Shown here piece by piece: positions 36,205 to 46,671 of a stretch of DNA of 64,000 nt; position 1 is the stretch's first letter, and the number at the start of each line of letters is the position of its first letter. The DNA lies in NCBI RefSeq assembly GCF_009176725.1, contig NZ_AP020337.1:3162001-3226000 (forward strand). Reading direction: 5' to 3'. Below the pieces are notes generated by a model. It was not told the DNA's origin, did no database searches, and was given only the letters and a program-made list of their open reading frames with translations. This stretch comes from Pseudomonas sp. KUIN-1 (GTDB taxonomy: Bacteria > Pseudomonadota > Gammaproteobacteria > Pseudomonadales > Pseudomonadaceae). The position numbers and the translations under genes are program-made.

Positions 36205-36872
36205 CGGATGATCCTCTCGATGCGCAAGCGCAGTTGATCGCCGGGTTGCAGCAGCGCCGGAGGCTGCTGACCCGCATCGAAAAACACCATCTCCGTGCGT
36301 CCTATGGTGTTCCAGCCACTGGGGCCGGCCGAGGCGGAAATACCTGTCTGAACGCCACCGATAGAGACCGACCCGGCACCGATATCGAGTACCGGCACCT
36401 TGCGCCGCGGCGTCGCCAGGCGCTGGTCCATGCCGCCCAGGTAGCAATAACCCGGATGGCTGCCCAAGGCGTACACCGGGTACAGCGGCTCGCAGTGCAG
36501 ATTGGCGATGGTTTCGATATCCAGCCCGGTATGGGCGACGACATCAGCCATGTGCGGGCCGCCATCGCCGCCGTACACCACCGGCAATTCAATGATCCGG
36601 CCCTGCAACGGCAGCGGCTGGCACTGTTCCCAGGTCTCCAGCAAGCGGGTGTTCAGACCGGCCAGATCCCGCGGTGGCGCAGCGAAGGTCAGCATCAGAT
36701 TGTTCATCCCCGGCACTGCTTCGCGTACCTGGGGCCAGTCCTTGCTCAGACGGGCCAGCGCCCATATCCGTTGGTGCGTTGCCAGGTCGAGCTCGCCGGG
36801 TGCTTCGAACAGCAACGCGGTGGTGCCCAGCAAGGTAATTCTTGGCACATTCGGCGTCTGCAGGATGGTCAT
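36201..36872 (-). CDS. pxpB: 5-oxoprolinase subunit B, AHS1/KipI family (cluster 1)
   Basis: A 223-residue AHS1/KipI protein of normal length. Canonical motifs are present: [37 protein letters not shown], and [29 protein letters not shown]. It forms the partner of PxpC. It begins in the accC stop (ATGA overlap) and ends in the pxpC start, so the four genes accC-pxpB-pxpC-bccp are translationally coupled. Confidence 0.93.
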   Translation of the reverse strand: MTILQTPNVPRITLLGTTALLFEAPGELDLATHQRIWALARLSKDWPQVREAVPGMNNLMLTFAAPPRDLAGLNTRLLETWEQCQPLPLQGRIIELPVVYGGDGGPHMADVVAHTGLDIETIANLHCEPLYPVYALGSHPGYCYLGGMDQRLATPRRKVPVLDIGAGSVSIGGVQTGISASAGPSGWNTIGRTEMVFFDAGQQPPALLQPGDQLRLRIERIIR

Positions 36873-38221
36873 GGGTGCCTCCTTGTCTGCAACCAGCGCT
36901 CCAGGTGATGAATGTCCATGCCACCCTTGCAGAACACCGGGTCCTGCAGAATGTCGCGATGCAGAGGGATGTTGGTGGAGATCCCCTCGACGTGCATTTC
37001 GCTCAGTGCCAGGCGCATGCGTGCCAACGCCTCGTCGCGACTGGCGCCATGGGTGATGACCTTGGCCACCATCGAATCGTAATAAGGCGGAACGCGGTAG
37101 CCGTGGCTGACATGCGAATCGACCCGCACGCCGAAACCACCGGGGATCTGCCAGCGGGTGACCAGCCCCGGCGTCGGCATGAAGCTGCGCGGGTCCTCGG
37201 CGTTGATCCGGCACTCCAGCGAATGGCCCGACACGCGTACGTCGGCCTGACTGAAACTCAGGCGCTCGCCCATCGCCATGCGAATCTGCTGCTGGACAAT
37301 GTCGATACCGGAAGTCATTTCCGTTACCGGATGCTCGACCTGCAGGCGGGTGTTCATCTCGATGAAATAGAACTCATCCTTTTCGAACAGGAATTCGAAC
37401 GTGCCGACACCCTGATAGCCGATCTGGCGGCAGGCCTGTGCACAACGCTCGCCCACTCTGCCCATCAATGCCGCGTCGATGCCGGGCGCAGGCGCCTCCT
37501 CAAGGACCTTCTGGTGGCGGCGCTGCATCGAGCAATCCCGCGAGCCAAGCCAGACAGCATTGCCGTAGGCGTCGCATAACACCTGAATCTCGACATGACG
37601 CGGCTGGCCCAGAAACTTCTCGATATACAACTCGGGATTGCCGAAGGCGTGTCGGGCTTCTTCGCGGGTCAGCGCAATTGCATCGAGCAGCTGAGACTCT
37701 TCCTGAACCACGCGCATGCCCCGCCCTCCGCCGCCGCCTGCGGCCTTGACGATGACCGGGTAGCCGATGTCGCGAGCGATTTGCACAATGCTCTGCGAGT
37801 CGTCGGGCATGCTGGTGTCCGGACCGGGTACGCACGGCACGCCAGCCTCGCGCATCGCCCGCTTGGCTGCGACCTTGTCGCCCATGACCCGAATGCACGC
37901 AGCGCTGGGGCCGATGAAGGTCAGGCCAGCCTGTTCGATGCGTTCGGCGAACGCGGCATTTTCAGACAGAAATCCATAACCGGGATGGATCGCCTGAGCA
38001 CCGGTCAGTTGCGCGGCATAGAGCACGGCCGCCTGATTCAGATAACTCTGCCCTGCGGCAGCAGGGCCAATGCACAGTGCTTCGTCGGCCTGCTGTACGT
38101 AATCGGCATCGCGATCCGCTTCGGAATACACCGCGACCGTGCGCAGGCCCAGGCCCTTGCAGGCTCGCTGGATGCGCAGGGCGATTTCGCCGCGATTGGC
38201 GATCAACACTTTATCGAACAT
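36869..38221 (-). CDS. accC: Biotin carboxylase, AccC family
   Basis: A 450-residue ATP-grasp biotin carboxylase: N-terminal [19 protein letters not shown], the glycine-rich loop [25 protein letters not shown], the catalytic [14 protein letters not shown] and a C-terminal biotin-carboxylase domain. It carboxylates biotin on AccB with ATP and bicarbonate. The order accB-accC mirrors the fatty-acid accBC operon, but here it continues into pxpB and pxpC, so this is a dedicated paralogue rather than the housekeeping copy. It begins 55 bp after accB. Confidence 0.93.
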   Translation of the reverse strand: MFDKVLIANRGEIALRIQRACKGLGLRTVAVYSEADRDADYVQQADEALCIGPAAAGQSYLNQAAVLYAAQLTGAQAIHPGYGFLSENAAFAERIEQAGLTFIGPSAACIRVMGDKVAAKRAMREAGVPCVPGPDTSMPDDSQSIVQIARDIGYPVIVKAAGGGGGRGMRVVQEESQLLDAIALTREEARHAFGNPELYIEKFLGQPRHVEIQVLCDAYGNAVWLGSRDCSMQRRHQKVLEEAPAPGIDAALMGRVGERCAQACRQIGYQGVGTFEFLFEKDEFYFIEMNTRLQVEHPVTEMTSGIDIVQQQIRMAMGERLSFSQADVRVSGHSLECRINAEDPRSFMPTPGLVTRWQIPGGFGVRVDSHVSHGYRVPPYYDSMVAKVITHGASRDEALARMRLALSEMHVEGISTNIPLHRDILQDPVFCKGGMDIHHLERWLQTRRHP

Positions 38222-38276
38222 CAAAACCCCCTGATCGGTGAACCCGCAAGACGGTCGGCAAGGCAACTCAAGACCA

Positions 38277-38723
38277 TCACGCAATGCTGAACAGCGCCTG
38301 ACAGGCCTGAACTTCTTCGCCATTGGCAACCAGAATGGCTCTCACCACCCCTGCCGCTTCAGCCTGCACCGGATGAAACATCTTCATGGCCTCGACCACG
38401 GCCAAGGTCTGCCCCACCTCGACGGACGTGCCGATCTCGACGAAAGGTGGCTGGTCGGGTGCCGGTGTCAGGTGCAACACCCCGTATAGCGAAGCGCAGG
38501 CCTGTGTCTGTTGCACGGCGGCTGTCGTACTTGCCTGAGCCGCAGAAACAGGGCGCGCGGCGGGCGTCGTCTGCGCTGTCGCAACAGCCGGGTTGACGCG
38601 GTTGGCGACCTGAACGGGCTCGCGCAGTAAACGCAGCTGCGCGTCGCCTTCACACAGGCTCAGTTCGCTCAGGTCCGATTCGGCCATCAGGTCGATAAGT
38701 GCTTTGATACGTTCCGGTTTCAT
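38277..38723 (-). CDS. accB: Biotin carboxyl carrier protein, AccB family
   Basis: A 148-residue carrier protein with a helical N-terminus ([20 protein letters not shown]), an Ala/Thr-rich linker (residues about 45-80) and a C-terminal biotinyl domain with the intact [10 protein letters not shown] motif (biotin Lys114). The start has AAGGG 7 bp upstream. It is the first gene of the operon accB-accC-pxpB-pxpC-bccp-pxpA, and a NAC-type site lies about 98 bp upstream, just after the stop of the NAC-like gene. Confidence 0.93.
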   Translation of the reverse strand: MKPERIKALIDLMAESDLSELSLCEGDAQLRLLREPVQVANRVNPAVATAQTTPAARPVSAAQASTTAAVQQTQACASLYGVLHLTPAPDQPPFVEIGTSVEVGQTLAVVEAMKMFHPVQAEAAGVVRAILVANGEEVQACQALFSIA

Positions 38724-38810
38724 GCAACAGCCCTTGCCTGGCAAATGAAATGTGGCTGAGGGCAATGTAACGAGGCAGGTTTTTGACCGCCAAGACGGTT
38801 TGACTGTGGG

Positions 38811-38831
38811 GTGATAAGCGCCCCTTATGAC
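38811..38831 (-). promoter_or_regulatory. NAC-type site before the accB/pxp operon
   Basis: On the minus strand GTCATAAGGGGCGCTTATC, with ATA-N9-TAT. It is centred about 98 bp before the accB start, in the same orientation relative to the gene as the sites before the SDR and aminotransferase genes. Confidence 0.65.
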
Positions 38832-38838
38832 GTCGGGA

Positions 38839-39750
38839 TCATTGCGCGCGGCGGTTGCCGCGCATCTCTGCGACCAGTTCCAGAAGGATCGCCTTGACCG
38901 CCTGAGCCGGAACCGACAGCGGCAAGTGCCCGGAAAGGCACAGCGCGAGAGGTGCTTCGATCTCGGGTTCGACAATGCGACTCAGGTTGACCGCATGCGT
39001 GTCTGCCAGCACCCGTGCAGCAGACTCGGGAAGAATGGTCGAGCCGAATCGATCGGCCACTGCTGCGGCCAGCGTCGTCGAAGATTCGACTTCTGCCACC
39101 ACCCGGGCACTGCGCTCGATACGCACAAATGCCTCGTCCACCAGACGCCGGACAGTGTTGTAGGTGCGCGGCAACAGCAGGTCGATATCGGCCAGCTCGC
39201 TGAGCGGAATTTCCTCGCGCCCCTGGAGCGCCTCTTCGGCACTCACCAGGTACAACTGCTCGCGTATCAACGGCACGAAACTCAGGCCATGCACCTCGCG
39301 CCCGCCATAGAGAACGGCCATGTCCATGCGCCCGTTCATGATCAACTCGCTGAGGGTGGTGCCAAAGTTCTCATTGAGGTACAGCAGAATGCCCGGATGA
39401 CGCTCGCGTACGCGTTTGAGCAACGGCAGCGACAGCGTCGAAGCGGCTGTGCCGGGTGCCAGCCCTACCGACACAGGCCCCGATAACGCCAGACCGCTGG
39501 CGTTGACGTCACTCTGCGCCTGCTCGCACTGGCGCAGGATCACCTGAGCATGCCCGTACAGCACCTTGCCCGCCTCGGTCGGGATGACACCGCGCTTGGT
39601 GCGGATCAATAACTGTTGCTGCAACTCGGCCTCCAGCGTCACCAACTGCTGGCTCAGCGCAGGTTGTGCGATGTGCAGCACATCGGCGGCCTGGGTCAGG
39701 CTGCCAATGTCGACAATTTTCACGAAATATTTCAAACGGCGAAGGTTCAA
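38839..39750 (-). CDS. nac: NAC-like LysR regulator (nitrogen assimilation control)
   Basis: A 303-residue LysR protein. The N-terminus MNLRRLKYFVKIVDIGSL, followed by AADVLHIAQPALSQQLVTLE and LLIRTKRGVIPTEAGKVLYGH, closely follows enterobacterial NAC as I remember it. The start is taken as a TTG at 39750, with GGAG 9 bp upstream, giving the usual N-terminus; a GTG seven codons earlier is possible. NAC is made under nitrogen limitation and needs no effector. Three NAC-type sites lie within 6 kb, including one in the divergent gap to the aminotransferase. It is co-directional with the accB/pxp operon but separated by 115 bp. Confidence 0.82.
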   Translation of the reverse strand: MNLRRLKYFVKIVDIGSLTQAADVLHIAQPALSQQLVTLEAELQQQLLIRTKRGVIPTEAGKVLYGHAQVILRQCEQAQSDVNASGLALSGPVSVGLAPGTAASTLSLPLLKRVRERHPGILLYLNENFGTTLSELIMNGRMDMAVLYGGREVHGLSFVPLIREQLYLVSAEEALQGREEIPLSELADIDLLLPRTYNTVRRLVDEAFVRIERSARVVAEVESSTTLAAAVADRFGSTILPESAARVLADTHAVNLSRIVEPEIEAPLALCLSGHLPLSVPAQAVKAILLELVAEMRGNRRAQ

Positions 39751-39922
39751 GGTGCTGCACTCCAGAGTCACGACATACAGGGTTCAGCAAGACCCAGGCC
39801 AGCCCTGAAAAAACCAGGCATAAGCAATTGCTATGTCAGCTGCCGCTGATCGGGTTTGTCAGGCGCTGATCCCCCTGCAACCATTGCCCGCCCGCTTTTG
39901 GTGCGACGCTGGTTCATCTGCG

Positions 39923-39942
39923 GTCATAAGCGCTGCCTATCA
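39923..39942 (+). promoter_or_regulatory. NAC-type site before the aminotransferase
   Basis: GTCATAAGCGCTGCCTATC, with ATA-N9-TAT, centred about 94 bp before the aminotransferase start and in the gap divergent from nac. It matches the minus-strand site before the SDR gene at all but two positions. Confidence 0.65.
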
Positions 39943-40026
39943 ACCCAGAACGAACTCGTCTTATGGCGCGCGCCTCGCTGGCTCGTAACGTATTCCCCGT
40001 CAAGGCCATCAACGAGGAATGCCAAC

Positions 40027-41235
<1,209 letters not shown>

Positions 41236-41245
41236 GCACCTCGAC

Positions 41246-42838
41246 ATGACAACGCCGAGCCATCCAGCCCTGACCTTCAAACAGGCGTTGTTGGCGATGC
41301 TTGGCATATCACTGGTGCTGGGCCTTTCCGCGCTGGATCAGACGGTCATCGGCAACGCACTGCCCAGCATTGTCGCCGAGCTCAACGGTTTCGAGCTGTA
41401 CGCCTGGGTCGCCACCGGCTATCTGCTGGCCTCTATCGTGACCATCCCGATCTTTGGCCGGCTGGGCGATTTTTACGGGCGCAAACCGTTCGTGCTGGCC
41501 GCCACAGTCATCTTCACGCTGGCCTCGCTGCTCTGCGCACTGGCAGACAGCATGTTGGTGCTGGTGATCGGGCGAGCCTTGCAAGGTGTGGGCGGCGGCA
41601 TGTTGATCGGTACCGCCTTTGCCTGTGTGCCGGAGCTGTTTCCCGACACCCGCCAGCGGTTGCGCTGGCAGGTGTTGCTGAGCGCCATGTTCAGCGTGGT
41701 CAATGCCATCGGTCCGGGGCTGGGGGGTTATCTTTCCGGCGAGTTTGGCTGGCGTTCGGTGTTTTGGTTGAACCTGCCCCTGGGCGTGGTTGCCTTGTTT
41801 TTTGCCTGGCGCTTTCTGCCGTGGTATCGCCCGCAAGGGCATCGAGCCCATTCTGCCGGTGCGATCCGGCTCGACTGGCTCGGGGCTTTATTGATCGTAC
41901 TGACGCTGGGCAGCCTGCAACTGTTCGTCGAATGGCTGGGCCAGCGCTCCCTGTCGATCAGTCTGACCTGTGGCGCTGTAACCCTCGTCGCCATGACCGG
42001 GCTCTGGTTTCAGGAGCGCCGTTGTGCCTTTGCCTTGCTCCCCGCCGGACTATTCTCCAACCGCAGCATCCGCCTGCTGTTCATCATGTCGCTGCTGGCC
42101 GGCGCCATCATGTTCACCCTTCTTTTTTACCTGCCGCTGCTCTTGCAGGGCAGCTACGGCTACTCGCCAAAAGACGCCGGGTTACTGCTTACCCCGCTGG
42201 CGCTGAGCATTACGCTGGGCGCCATCGTCAACAGCCGGATCGTCACACGCATGGCCAACCCCAACCGGCTGCCGGTCGCCGGGTTCGCGGCCTTGTCAGT
42301 CGCCTGCATTGCCCTGGCACTGGTCGGGCTGCATGCCGGGTTCAGCACCTTGCTGGGGCTCATTCTGCTGGCGGGGCTGGGGCTGGGTTTCATTCTGCTC
42401 AACCTGACCGTGTTCACCCAGACGCTCGCCGAACGGCAATTTCTCGGCATTGCCACGGCGCTGACCCAATCCTTGCGACTGGTCGGCGGTTTGCTGGGCA
42501 CGGCGGCCATGGGCGTGCTGGTCAAGGTGCTGTATGTCGCCAACCTGAAAAGTGCGCTGAACGCAGCAGGTCAGGCGGCGGCCCTAGCGCGCCTGGCCGA
42601 CCCTCAGGTTCTGCTGCAGCACACGTCCGCCGATGTCGATGCCGCGCAATTGATAGCCCGCACCGCCCTCGCCCAGGCGGTAGGCACTGGGCTGCTGACA
42701 TGCGCCGGGCTGGGCGTGCTCGCGCTGCTGGTGCTGCATCGTCTGCCTCGCGTCACCCTTCATAGGGTACCCGGTGCAACAACGCCTGCAACGAACTCAT
42801 CTGCAACACCTGCTCCTGAAAAACAACAAGAAACCTGA
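41246..42838 (+). CDS. MFS transporter, DHA2 family (14 helices)
   Basis: A 530-residue membrane protein with about 14 hydrophobic helices and the EmrB/QacA-type motifs LDQTVIGNALPSI in helix 1, GRLGDFYGRKP (motif A) and GRALQGVGGGML (motif B). DHA2 members usually export drugs or metabolites by proton antiport. It follows the aminotransferase by 10 bp, so they are probably one unit. It might export an amine or keto-acid product, but this is inference. Confidence 0.88.
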   Translation: MTTPSHPALTFKQALLAMLGISLVLGLSALDQTVIGNALPSIVAELNGFELYAWVATGYLLASIVTIPIFGRLGDFYGRKPFVLAATVIFTLASLLCALADSMLVLVIGRALQGVGGGMLIGTAFACVPELFPDTRQRLRWQVLLSAMFSVVNAIGPGLGGYLSGEFGWRSVFWLNLPLGVVALFFAWRFLPWYRPQGHRAHSAGAIRLDWLGALLIVLTLGSLQLFVEWLGQRSLSISLTCGAVTLVAMTGLWFQERRCAFALLPAGLFSNRSIRLLFIMSLLAGAIMFTLLFYLPLLLQGSYGYSPKDAGLLLTPLALSITLGAIVNSRIVTRMANPNRLPVAGFAALSVACIALALVGLHAGFSTLLGLILLAGLGLGFILLNLTVFTQTLAERQFLGIATALTQSLRLVGGLLGTAAMGVLVKVLYVANLKSALNAAGQAAALARLADPQVLLQHTSADVDAAQLIARTALAQAVGTGLLTCAGLGVLALLVLHRLPRVTLHRVPGATTPATNSSATPAPEKQQET

Positions 42839-42895
42839 CTGCCGCCTGATTCTGCCTCTCAAAAAACACTTAATTACAGCATGAGGATGAACCCG

Positions 42896-44227
42896 ATGGA
42901 GCGTATCAATCGCGCCACCCCTTTCGTTGCGGGCTTTTGTGGTCTGCTGATCGCTCAGCAGAGCTACGCCGAAGGTTTTCTCGAGGACAGCAAGGCCAGC
43001 ATTCTCGCGCGCAACTTTTTCAGTAACGCAGACAATCGCAGCGGCGCTGCCGACCCGAACTACACGCAGGAGTGGGGCCAGGGCTTCATGCTCAACTACC
43101 AGTCAGGCTACACGCCGGGTACAGTGGGCTTCGGTGTCGACGCACTCGGCCAGTTGGGCATTCGTCTGGACTCGGGCAAAGGCCGTCACTACAACCCGCA
43201 AAGCACGGCGTTCAACGGCAATATCTTCCCCACGGACAGCGACGGTCGTGCGGTCGACGAGTTCAGCAGCCTGGGGGCGACGCTCAAGGCACGCGTCTCC
43301 AAGACCGAACTGAAATACGGCACGCTGGTGCCGATGCTGCCGGTGGTAATGTCCACCGACCGCATGTTGCAACAGACTTTTCGTGGCGGGCAGATTCAGT
43401 CTGGCGACCTGAAGGACTTCACGTTCACGGCAGGCCAGCTGGAACATGTCATGGGCCGTGGTTCGACCAATCAGATGGGCATGTCCATTCCGGGTGCAAA
43501 CAACCCGCTGACCGGCGAGTTCGTCAACAAGTTCTACTATGCAGGCGTCGATTACAAACCGACCAAAGACCTGACCTTGCAGTACTACTACGGCAACCTG
43601 GAAAACTTCTACAAACAGAACTTTCTGGGCCTGAAATACGACATGCAACTGGGTCCAGGCACCCTGCGCACCGACCTGCGCCATTTCGACAACCGCTCGG
43701 ACGGTGCCAACGGTCACGACCCAGCGTTCTACACAGTAGGTTATTACGGCAACGGCGTCACCAAGGGTGAAGTCGACAGCCGCCTGTCCAGCGCCCAGTT
43801 CACTTACCTGATCAATGGCCATACGTTCGCTGCGGGTTACCAGGCCGTGACCGGCGACAGTGACGCGGTCTGGCTGAATCAGGGTGACGGCTCGACTGCC
43901 TATTTCATGACCGAGTCAATGATCGGTAAATTCCAGCGTGCCGGAGAGCGTACCTGGCAGGTTCGCTATGGCTACGACTTCGCCAGACTGGGCGTCCCCG
44001 GCCTGAACTTCCTGGCGATGTATGAAAGCGGCTCGAACATCCAGACGTCCGACGGCGACAAGAAGGAATGGGAACGCAACGTGACCCTGAGTTATGTGGT
44101 GCAGTCCGGCCCGGCAAAAAACCTCAGCATCGCGCTACGCCACGCGCAACTGCGCACCGAATTCGCCAGCCAGCGTGATTCCGATGAGCACCGGGTGATC
44201 GTGAGTTACCCGATCAATATTTTCTAA
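42896..44227 (+). CDS. OprD-family outer-membrane porin
   Basis: About 443 residues with a signal peptide (residues 1 to about 22, ending QQSYA) followed by EGFLEDSKASILARNFF, the standard OprD mature start. The remainder alternates beta strands and ends in aromatic/hydrophobic INIF. The start at 42896 is preferred of three nearby ATGs because GAGG lies 9 bp upstream. OprD porins take up amino acids, peptides or aromatic acids. It lies 57 bp after the DHA2 gene and may belong to the same unit. Confidence 0.92.
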   Translation: MERINRATPFVAGFCGLLIAQQSYAEGFLEDSKASILARNFFSNADNRSGAADPNYTQEWGQGFMLNYQSGYTPGTVGFGVDALGQLGIRLDSGKGRHYNPQSTAFNGNIFPTDSDGRAVDEFSSLGATLKARVSKTELKYGTLVPMLPVVMSTDRMLQQTFRGGQIQSGDLKDFTFTAGQLEHVMGRGSTNQMGMSIPGANNPLTGEFVNKFYYAGVDYKPTKDLTLQYYYGNLENFYKQNFLGLKYDMQLGPGTLRTDLRHFDNRSDGANGHDPAFYTVGYYGNGVTKGEVDSRLSSAQFTYLINGHTFAAGYQAVTGDSDAVWLNQGDGSTAYFMTESMIGKFQRAGERTWQVRYGYDFARLGVPGLNFLAMYESGSNIQTSDGDKKEWERNVTLSYVVQSGPAKNLSIALRHAQLRTEFASQRDSDEHRVIVSYPINIF

Positions 44228-44236
44228 GGCAACGGG

Positions 44237-44263
44237 ACAGCAGATGCAGGACGTGTCTGCTGT
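44237..44263 (+). terminator. Possible terminator after the OprD gene
   Basis: An 8-bp inverted repeat (ACAGCAGA/TCTGCTGT) with an 11-base loop, 9 bp past the stop. There is no clear T run, so this is uncertain. Confidence 0.35.
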
Positions 44264-44343
44264 TCGAACCGACATGGTTACCCTGGCTCGTATTCGCCAA
44301 TCATTCGTTATAACCTCTGCAGCATGCAAAGGAAGCGAACACC

Positions 44344-44826
44344 ATGAACAGTACACATCCGGATGACGCATCTGATCAAGCCCGTCCGCCACCTTCAGTA
44401 AAGCCTGAAACCCGTCTTCTTGAGTCGGAACCGTCCGCGCCTCACGCAGGCGTCCAGGCGACACCTCACAAAGCCATTCACCCTGCCTTTATGGATATGC
44501 CTGCAGCACCCTACCCTGGATTGGAAAACCAGACGGGCATGCCCTTCAGCTCGTTCTACCTGAGCAGGTACATTGCCTTTGCCTCAATTGCTTTTATGGC
44601 TATTGGCGTTTGTATCGCTATCTTTTTTCTGAATCTGGACGGCGACTGGCCTCAAATAAATCGAGTGCTTGCAGCTGCCGCACTGTGGTTCGCCAATCTG
44701 ATATCGGCGGTGCTCAATACGGTGTACTGGTTCATTCGGCGGGCGCCGAAGGGATTGGTGATCTTGCTGGCTGTGCAATGGGTGGCTGCGCTGTCCGGTG
44801 CGTTATCATCCCTTTCGCAGAACTGA
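44344..44826 (+). CDS. Small membrane protein of unknown function
   Basis: A 160-residue protein. The first 75 residues are hydrophilic and proline-rich, then two or three membrane helices follow (FASIAFMAIGVCIAIFFL, LAAAALWFANLISAVLNTVYW and LVILLAVQWVAALSG). A good AAGGAAG site lies upstream of the ATG. No family is recognised. A strong terminator follows, and it is convergent with the monooxygenase-like gene. Confidence 0.75.
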   Translation: MNSTHPDDASDQARPPPSVKPETRLLESEPSAPHAGVQATPHKAIHPAFMDMPAAPYPGLENQTGMPFSSFYLSRYIAFASIAFMAIGVCIAIFFLNLDGDWPQINRVLAAAALWFANLISAVLNTVYWFIRRAPKGLVILLAVQWVAALSGALSSLSQN

Positions 44827-44842
44827 TCAACTCACTGCGAAT

Positions 44843-44866
44843 GGGCCCGGACTGACCGGGCCCTTT
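44843..44866. terminator. Rho-independent terminator
   Basis: A perfect 8-bp GC stem (GGGCCCGG/CCGGGCCC) with a 5-base loop followed by TTT on the plus strand. It sits between two convergent genes and can serve the 44344-44826 gene and perhaps the facing one. Confidence 0.8.
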
Positions 44867-44873
44867 CGGACAC

Positions 44874-45182
44874 TCAGCTCGATACCTGATCCAGGAATAT
44901 CAGCTGCGGCGGCTCTGCCAGCAACTCGCCGCTGACTGCCGCGAACTGTTGGTAGTGCGGCGTGGCGACATGGCCGTCCAGTGCTGCCTGATCCTTGAAG
45001 CATTCACGCATGTAGAACGTGCCGCGCTCATCGCGCGCTTCGAACAGTGTGTACTCGATATTGCCTGGCTCCGCCCGGGTCGGCTCCACAAGTGCCGATA
45101 ATGCGGTTTTCAGGGCCGACTCTTTGCCGGCACTGGCTTTCAGGACTGCCATCAAGGCCAATGGCTTTGCAGGTGCGTTCAT
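44874..45182 (-). CDS. ABM-domain (antibiotic biosynthesis monooxygenase-like) protein
   Basis: A 102-residue single-domain protein with the ABM pattern: ALMAVLKASAGKESALKTAL, then EPGNIEYTLFEARDERGTFYMRECFKDQAALDGHVATPHYQQF. These small dimeric ferredoxin-fold proteins include quinol monooxygenases and stress-response enzymes; the substrate cannot be predicted. The start at 45182 has GGAG 8 bp upstream; the upstream open extension overlaps the MRJP-like gene and lacks a site. Confidence 0.85.
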   Translation of the reverse strand: MNAPAKPLALMAVLKASAGKESALKTALSALVEPTRAEPGNIEYTLFEARDERGTFYMRECFKDQAALDGHVATPHYQQFAAVSGELLAEPPQLIFLDQVSS

Positions 45183-45208
45183 TATCGATGCTCCGGTATT
45201 CGATTCGA

Positions 45209-46393
45209 TCAATGGGTGGGTGCGGGCGCCGCGTCTATTTTCAAACGCAGCAGGCTGTAGGGTTTTTCCCGCTTGTCGTGGCCGGCGTTGAAGTTAGCCT
45301 GGCGGTGCAACTGGTTGACGATGAAGTACAGGTAGCCATCCGGGCCGATCGACAAGGTGTCAGGCCACAGCATGCGCGGATCGTGTGCCACCGTTTGCCA
45401 GGTGCCATCCGGCAGGCGTTTGCGAATCGAATTATGCTCGTAGTCGCCGGCGTATACCGCGCCTTTGGCATCAGCCTCCAGGCCATCCGAAGCGCCTTTT
45501 TCCCCGAGGTCCTGCACCGCCGCTGCCAACTGCTGCTCGCTGACCTTGCTGTCGTTCAACAACTCGGTGGCCACGGCATACAGATGACGGCTGGACAACG
45601 GCGAGAAATACAGTGTCTTGCCGTCTGCCGACAACGCAATGCCGTCCGAGGCGACGCCGACCGGTTTGCGCGTTCCGTTCGGGCCATCGCCCAGCACAGC
45701 AACCCCTTCGACGACGGGAACGAAAGCCGGATCGACAGACGTAGCCTGTGCCCCGTTCAAGCGCCGCACGGCGTGGCCGCTGGCAATGTCCATGACAATG
45801 ATCGCGCCCGGCCCGCTCAAGGATGAGTCCGTTACATAGACCGTCCCCTCCGCTCCCTTGCGCAAGTCAAAGCGCATGTCGTTGACATAGGTGCCGGGCA
45901 AGATGACGTTATCCGGAAACACCAGGCGCTTGACGATCCGGTTGGTGGCCAGGTCCACCGCAACCAGTTTGGCGCCGCCTCGACGCGGAGACGCAAAGCC
46001 CGGTGCGGCCGTGTCCAGAAGCCAGACACGACCCTTGCCATCGGCGACCACACTCTGCACGCTGATCAGCCCGTCGCCAGGGTCTTTGGGGTTCTCCTTG
46101 TTGACCGCCAGATCGGGGTAGGCAACCACTTTGCCGTCACGAATCTCGCCCACAGTAAACGGCACCTTGTCACCCCAACGCGGGAAATTGACGAAGATCC
46201 GTCCGGTTTCAGTCACCGTCACGCCGGTAGGCATCGCGTCATAAAAGGCATGCACCTGTTCGAGCTTGCCGATCGGTTTGTCGGCAGGCGCACTGGCAGG
46301 CAATGGAATGGCGGTCGCGCCGTAGGCCAGCGAAGTAGCGAGTGTGGCGGCGGAAATCATGGCCAGTGCTGCGGAAATTTTCGTTCGATGCAT
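45209..46393 (-). CDS. Secreted MRJP/SMP-30-like beta-propeller protein
   Basis: A 394-residue protein with a signal peptide (residues 1 to about 25, ending AYGA). The mature part matches the major royal jelly protein-like branch of six-bladed propellers: GKLEQVHAFYDAMPTGVTVTETGRIFVNFPRW, LPGTYVNDMRFD, DGIALSADGKTLYFSPLSS and LWPDTLSIGPDGYLYFIVNQL. Members may be periplasmic lactonases or binding proteins. The ABM gene follows 26 bp downstream, so they are likely co-transcribed. A TetR gene is divergent and may control them. Confidence 0.82.
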   Translation of the reverse strand: MHRTKISAALAMISAATLATSLAYGATAIPLPASAPADKPIGKLEQVHAFYDAMPTGVTVTETGRIFVNFPRWGDKVPFTVGEIRDGKVVAYPDLAVNKENPKDPGDGLISVQSVVADGKGRVWLLDTAAPGFASPRRGGAKLVAVDLATNRIVKRLVFPDNVILPGTYVNDMRFDLRKGAEGTVYVTDSSLSGPGAIIVMDIASGHAVRRLNGAQATSVDPAFVPVVEGVAVLGDGPNGTRKPVGVASDGIALSADGKTLYFSPLSSRHLYAVATELLNDSKVSEQQLAAAVQDLGEKGASDGLEADAKGAVYAGDYEHNSIRKRLPDGTWQTVAHDPRMLWPDTLSIGPDGYLYFIVNQLHRQANFNAGHDKREKPYSLLRLKIDAAPAPTH

Positions 46394-46588
46394 AGTGCTC
46401 TCTCCTGAGGGGCCAACTGCCCATCAGCATTGGGGGCTTTGTGTGCCATAAACAGGTTGACGACTAGTCTGAGCTTTCTTGTTACAAAGAAAAACGCGGG
46501 GAATACGCTAACACTTTCAACGCGCAGGCGAAGATCCCTATTGCTCTTCAACCACCTCATGGACATGGCCTCCTGGCGATCAGCGGTT

Positions 46589-46617
46589 TTGATGACGGTC
46601 AGCATCAATGCTATATT
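46589..46617 (+). promoter_or_regulatory. Sigma-70-type promoter for the TetR gene
   Basis: TTGATG, a 17-bp spacer and TATATT, close to the -35 and -10 consensus, 55 bp before the TetR start. It is the best-looking promoter in the window. Confidence 0.6.
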
Positions 46618-46671
46618 CACCCTCTTCCAGGCCCAGACAGCCATCACCAGACAGGCAAAGAGGCAACCTGC

